From: JALHMQ01 sp037441125
GTDB lineage: Bacteria > Pseudomonadota > Gammaproteobacteria > Burkholderiales > Burkholderiaceae_F
DNA length: 10,590 bases
Direction: 5' to 3'
Assembly: GCA_037441125.1 (NCBI GenBank)
Contig: JBBIST010000099.1
Span: forward strand, 1-10,590
In this document: positions 8,287 to 10,590 of the stretch, piece after piece
How the letters are laid out: every line of letters starts with the position of its first letter
Position numbering within the stretch: the first letter of the stretch is position 1
Notes under the pieces: generated by a model
Seen by the model: only the letters and a program-made list of their open reading frames with translations
The model's database searches: none
What the model was told of the DNA's origin: nothing
Position numbers and translations under genes: made by a program

Positions 8287-8703
8287 CTACTCGCGCGGCT
8301 TCTGCGCAGCGAAGCTCACGCGCGCCAGTCCGGCCAGGCGCGCCGCCTCCATCACGCCGATCACCGCCTGATGCGGGGCCTGGGCGTCGGCGTTGATCAC
8401 GACCACCGGGTTGACGCGGCCCTCGGCGGCCTTGCGCAACTGGAGCGCGAAGGCCGCCGGGTCGGCGAAGGGCACGATCTGGCGCTCGAGCGCGTAGCGG
8501 CCGTCGGCGGTGACCGCGATCTGGATCTCGTGCGGGCGTGTCTGCGCGGCGGTGGCGTCGGCGCGCGGCAGCTCCAGATGCAGCTCGGTGAAGCGCGCGT
8601 AGGTGGTGCTGACCGCGAGGAAGATCAGCACGATCAGCATCACGTCGATGAGCGGGATCAGGTTCATCTCCGGCTCCTCGTCGCGATTGCGGCGGAATCG
8701 CAT
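8287..8703 (-). CDS. exbD: ExbD/TolR-family proton-channel subunit
   Basis: A 138-residue protein with a short cytoplasmic basic/acidic N-terminus (MRFRRNRDEEPEMNL), one membrane helix at about 15-35, and a periplasmic domain. The helix contains the invariant Asp (residue 20 in LIPLIDVMLIVLIFL) that carries protons in ExbD/TolR. The periplasmic part, including VTADGRYALERQ and VVINADAQAPHQAVIGVMEAA, is typical of ExbD. With ExbB it forms a proton-driven motor at the inner membrane, normally energising TonB-dependent outer-membrane uptake. No tonB is in the window. ATG 8703 follows AGGG that overlaps the TAG stop of exbB, 10 nt away, suggesting coupled translation. TolR is the alternative name, but there are no tol-pal genes here and the lpxK neighbourhood favours exbD. 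Confidence 0.92.
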   Translation of the reverse strand: MRFRRNRDEEPEMNLIPLIDVMLIVLIFLAVSTTYARFTELHLELPRADATAAQTRPHEIQIAVTADGRYALERQIVPFADPAAFALQLRKAAEGRVNPVVVINADAQAPHQAVIGVMEAARLAGLARVSFAAQKPRE

Positions 8704-8713
8704 CGCTGCCGCC

Positions 8714-9340
8714 CTAAGCGTGCTGCGGCGCCGGCTGCGGCGCGCGCGGTGCGAACAGGATGTCGAGCAGCTTCTGCGACTCGTCTTCCATGTCGACCAG
8801 GAAGTCCTCGACGCGCGACTTGAAGTGGCGGTAGAAGAGCACCGCCGGCACCGCGACGACGATGCCGAAAGCGGTGCAGTACAGCGCGATCGAGATGCCG
8901 TGCGCGAGCTGGTGCGGGTTGGAGCCGGCCTGCTGCGAGGCGAAGATCTCGATCATCCCGACCACGGTGCCGAACAGGCCGATCAGCGGCGCGATCGAGC
9001 CGATTGATCCAAGCAGGGTCAGGTGCTTCGACAACTCGTGCGCGGCGTGGCTGCCGGCGTTGGCCACCGCCTCGTGCGCGATCTCGCGCGGCGCGCGCTC
9101 GTTGCGCAGCGCCGCGGCCAGCACGCGCCCGAGCGGCGAGTTGTCCTCCAGCCGCGCCACCACGTCGGCGCTCACCTGGCGCTTGGCGTGCAGCGCCAGC
9201 ACGTCGTTGAGCAGGCGCGGCGGCAGGACTTTGGGCCGGCGCAGCGCGACGCTGCGCTCGATGATCAGCGCCAGCGCCACGATCGAGGCGAGGATCAAGG
9301 GCCAAAGCGGCCAGCCGATGTCGATCACGATCGCAAGCAA
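8714..9340 (-). CDS. exbB: MotA/TolQ/ExbB-family proton-channel subunit, TTG start
   Basis: A 208-residue inner-membrane protein with three helices: about 11-27, 108-132 and 148-171. The second holds GSIAPLIGLFGTVVGMIEIF (114-133) and the third ISIALYCTAFGIVVAVPAVL (149-168), the conserved pore motifs of the family, including the threonines at 125 and 156. It would pair with the ExbD encoded next. The start is TTG at 9340; an AGGAG lies six bases before it, and the next candidate (GTG, four codons on) would be too far from that site. The gene is the first of the minus-strand operon and diverges from xseA across 281 nt. ExbB rather than TolQ is inferred from the lpxK-linked setting. Confidence 0.93.
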   Translation of the reverse strand: MLAIVIDIGWPLWPLILASIVALALIIERSVALRRPKVLPPRLLNDVLALHAKRQVSADVVARLEDNSPLGRVLAAALRNERAPREIAHEAVANAGSHAAHELSKHLTLLGSIGSIAPLIGLFGTVVGMIEIFASQQAGSNPHQLAHGISIALYCTAFGIVVAVPAVLFYRHFKSRVEDFLVDMEDESQKLLDILFAPRAPQPAPQHA

Positions 9341-9346
9341 GGGTCA

Positions 9347-9351
9347 CTCCT
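9347..9351 (-). promoter_or_regulatory. Ribosome binding site supporting the TTG start of exbB
   Basis: AGGAG on the minus strand, within CACAGGAGTGACCC, ends six bases before the TTG at 9340. This is ideal spacing and it decides the start codon: no ATG is available in frame near the beginning of the conserved first helix. Confidence 0.7.
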
Positions 9352-9391
9352 GTGGGCTTGCCGGCGACAAGCTCGTGCCGCGGCGGGACGC

Positions 9392-9421
9392 AGTTTAGTT
9401 GCCGCCGGCCGCGCTTTTCCA
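9392..9421 (-). promoter_or_regulatory. Weak candidate sigma-70 promoter for the exbB operon
   Basis: On the minus strand TGGAAA (9421-9416, 4 of 6 to TTGACA) and TAAACT (9397-9392, 4 of 6 to TATAAT) are separated by 18 nt. The -10 lies 51 nt before the TTG start. The -35 would overlap the nested palindrome at 9411-9453, so a protein bound there could repress the operon. This is only a consensus match by eye. Confidence 0.25.
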
Positions 9422-9453
9422 CAGCGCCTGTGGACAAAGGTGTTGAAAAGCGC
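9411..9453. repeat. Nested inverted repeats with two opposed DnaA-box-like nonamers
   Basis: Two inverted repeats are interleaved between divergent exbB and xseA. The outer arms GCGCTTTTC (9411-9419) and GAAAAGCGC (9445-9453) are perfectly complementary. The inner arms TCCACAG (9418-9424) and CTGTGGA (9428-9434) are perfect around CGC. The inner repeat contains TTTTCCACA (9415-9423) and, inverted, TTGTCCACA (9437-9429), each one base off the DnaA-box consensus TTATNCACA. The rest of the 281-nt gap (9341-9621) shows another GC hairpin, GCGCCGC/GCGGCGC at 9474-9488, without a T-tract. The site may bind a regulator or DnaA, or form a cruciform or hairpin; the function is unproven. Confidence 0.5.
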
Positions 9454-9621
9454 CCGTCGCCGGTTGCCGGGCCGCGCCGCTGCGGCGCTTGGCGCCTGCG
9501 TGCACGTGCTGCCCGGTGCGCAGGCAGCCGCGTCGCTTCGTCCGTTCGGCGCCTTGGATCGCGGCAAAGTGCTAGGGTTCGCGCGACCTGCCGGCGGCCG
9601 ACCCCTGGCTGCACCCCCTCG

Positions 9622-10590
9622 ATGCCCAGTTCGCCTTTCTTCGCCGAGCGCGAAACGCTGACCGTGAGCGCGCTCAACCGCACGGTGGCCGCACTGCTGG
9701 CGCGCGGACTGCCGTCGGTGCGCGTGGCCGGCGAGATCGGAAGCCTGACGCGCGCCGCCAGCGGCCACTGGTACTTCACGCTCAAGGACGAGGCGGCGCA
9801 GGTGCGCTGCGTGATGTTCCGCGGCCGCAATGCGCTGGTGGAGTTCGCGCCGCGCGAGGGCGACGCGGTCGAGGTTCGCGCCAGCGCCGACCTGTACGAG
9901 CCGCGCGGCGAGTTCCAGTTGACGGTCGAAGCAATGCAGCGCGCCGGCCGCGGCCGACTGTTCGAGGAATTCCTGCGCCTGAAGTCGCGCCTTGCGGCCG
10001 AGGGCTTGTTCGACGAGACGCGCAAGCGACCGCTGCCGCGCCTGCCGCGCGCGATCGGCATCGTCACGTCGCTGCAGGCGGCGGCGTTGCGCGACGTCGT
10101 GACCGCGCTGGCGCGCCGTGCGCCCTACGCGCGGCTGATCGTTTACCCGGTGCCGGTGCAGGGCGAGGGCGCCGGCGATCGCATCGCCGCGATGCTGGCG
10201 ACCGCCGGCGACCGGCGCGAGGTCGAGGTGCTGCTGCTGGTGCGCGGCGGCGGATCGATCGAGGACCTGTGGGCGTTCAACGAGGAAGCGGTGGCGCGCG
10301 CGATCCGCGCCTGCGCGCTGCCGGTGGTGGTCGGCGTCGGTCACGAGTCCGACTTCACGATCGCCGATTTCGCTGCCGACCTGCGCGCGCCGACACCGAC
10401 CGCGGCCGCCGAACTGGCGGCGCCCGAGCGCGGCGCGCTGGCGGCGGCGCTGGCCGCGGCGCTGCAACGTTTGCAGCGCCAGGCGCGGGTCGCGCTGCAG
10501 CGTTCGCAGCAGCGGCTCGACTATGCGATGCGCGTCGTGCAGCGACCGCGCGCGCCGCTGGCGGCACAGCGGCTGCGCATCGACGCCCTG
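9622..10590 (+). CDS. xseA: Exodeoxyribonuclease VII large subunit (partial, N-terminal 323 codons)
   Basis: The open frame runs from ATG 9622 to the window edge without a stop, giving 323 residues; the E. coli protein is 456, so about 120-140 residues are missing. XseA is the catalytic subunit of exonuclease VII, which degrades single-stranded DNA with XseB. Residues 13-110 form the OB-fold (LTVSALNRTV, VAGEIGSLTRAASGHWYFTL, VRCVMFRG, PRGEFQL). The catalytic domain follows, with IGIVTSLQAAALRDVV, LVRGGGSIEDLWAFN (GGGS at 209-212), then VVGVGHESDFTIADF with His241 and the RAPTPTAAAEL block. The last part in view, rich in Ala, Arg and Gln, is the start of the coiled-coil region. The ATG matches the usual beginning (FFAERETLTVSALN), but no Shine-Dalgarno precedes it. 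It diverges from the exbB operon. Confidence 0.96.
   Translation, partial: MPSSPFFAERETLTVSALNRTVAALLARGLPSVRVAGEIGSLTRAASGHWYFTLKDEAAQVRCVMFRGRNALVEFAPREGDAVEVRASADLYEPRGEFQLTVEAMQRAGRGRLFEEFLRLKSRLAAEGLFDETRKRPLPRLPRAIGIVTSLQAAALRDVVTALARRAPYARLIVYPVPVQGEGAGDRIAAMLATAGDRREVEVLLLVRGGGSIEDLWAFNEEAVARAIRACALPVVVGVGHESDFTIADFAADLRAPTPTAAAELAAPERGALAAALAAALQRLQRQARVALQRSQQRLDYAMRVVQRPRAPLAAQRLRIDAL

Noticed and set aside
9555..9582. TTGGAT followed by TGCTAGGGT as a possible xseA promoter
   Set aside because: The spacer is only 13 nt and the -10 matches at 3 of 6 positions; not convincing.

Overview
The window is about 10.6 kb of very GC-rich bacterial chromosome. The gene order exbB-exbD-lpxK-trm112(ycaR)-kdsB-adk, divergent from xseA, is one I associate with Betaproteobacteria (Burkholderiales/Rhodocyclales-like). 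The protein sequences look betaproteobacterial, for example the short Trm112 with a CPVTKGPL motif and the XseA N-terminus. This assignment comes from memory of family sequences, not from a search. No phage, IS element, CRISPR array, rRNA or tRNA was seen.

Layout. At the left edge (1-141, + strand) is the C-terminus of a probable acyl-CoA:acetate/3-ketoacid CoA-transferase. It converges on a long minus-strand block. Read in the direction of transcription (right to left), that block is exbB (TTG start), exbD, lpxK, trm112-like, kdsB, an orphan family-5 solute-binding protein, adk, hppA, a GNAT acetyltransferase, and a small cysteine-rich protein of unknown function. xseA starts on the + strand at 9622, diverges from exbB, and runs off the right edge with 323 codons visible.

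How the genes work together. exbB to kdsB are tightly spaced (8-31 nt gaps) and look like one envelope operon. ExbB/ExbD are a proton-driven energiser for outer-membrane work, LpxK makes lipid IVA, and KdsB makes the CMP-Kdo that is added to it. The solute-binding protein follows kdsB after 37 nt and seems to interrupt an otherwise familiar kdsB-adk order. Adk and HppA (adenylate balance and pyrophosphate-driven proton pumping) form a second functional pair. HppA carries the K/T signature of the K+-independent class.

Less ordinary parts. These are the AT-richer stretch 142-683 with the small CxxC-type orphan at 332-613; a near-perfect 26-nt inverted repeat between hppA and the GNAT gene; a palindrome-rich gap with a T-tract between the solute-binding protein and adk; and a nested inverted repeat resembling a pair of DnaA boxes in the exbB/xseA divergent intergenic region. 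Most of the window is ordinary housekeeping sequence. I did not find a convincing new multi-gene system; the small orphan protein and the nested palindrome are the best leads.
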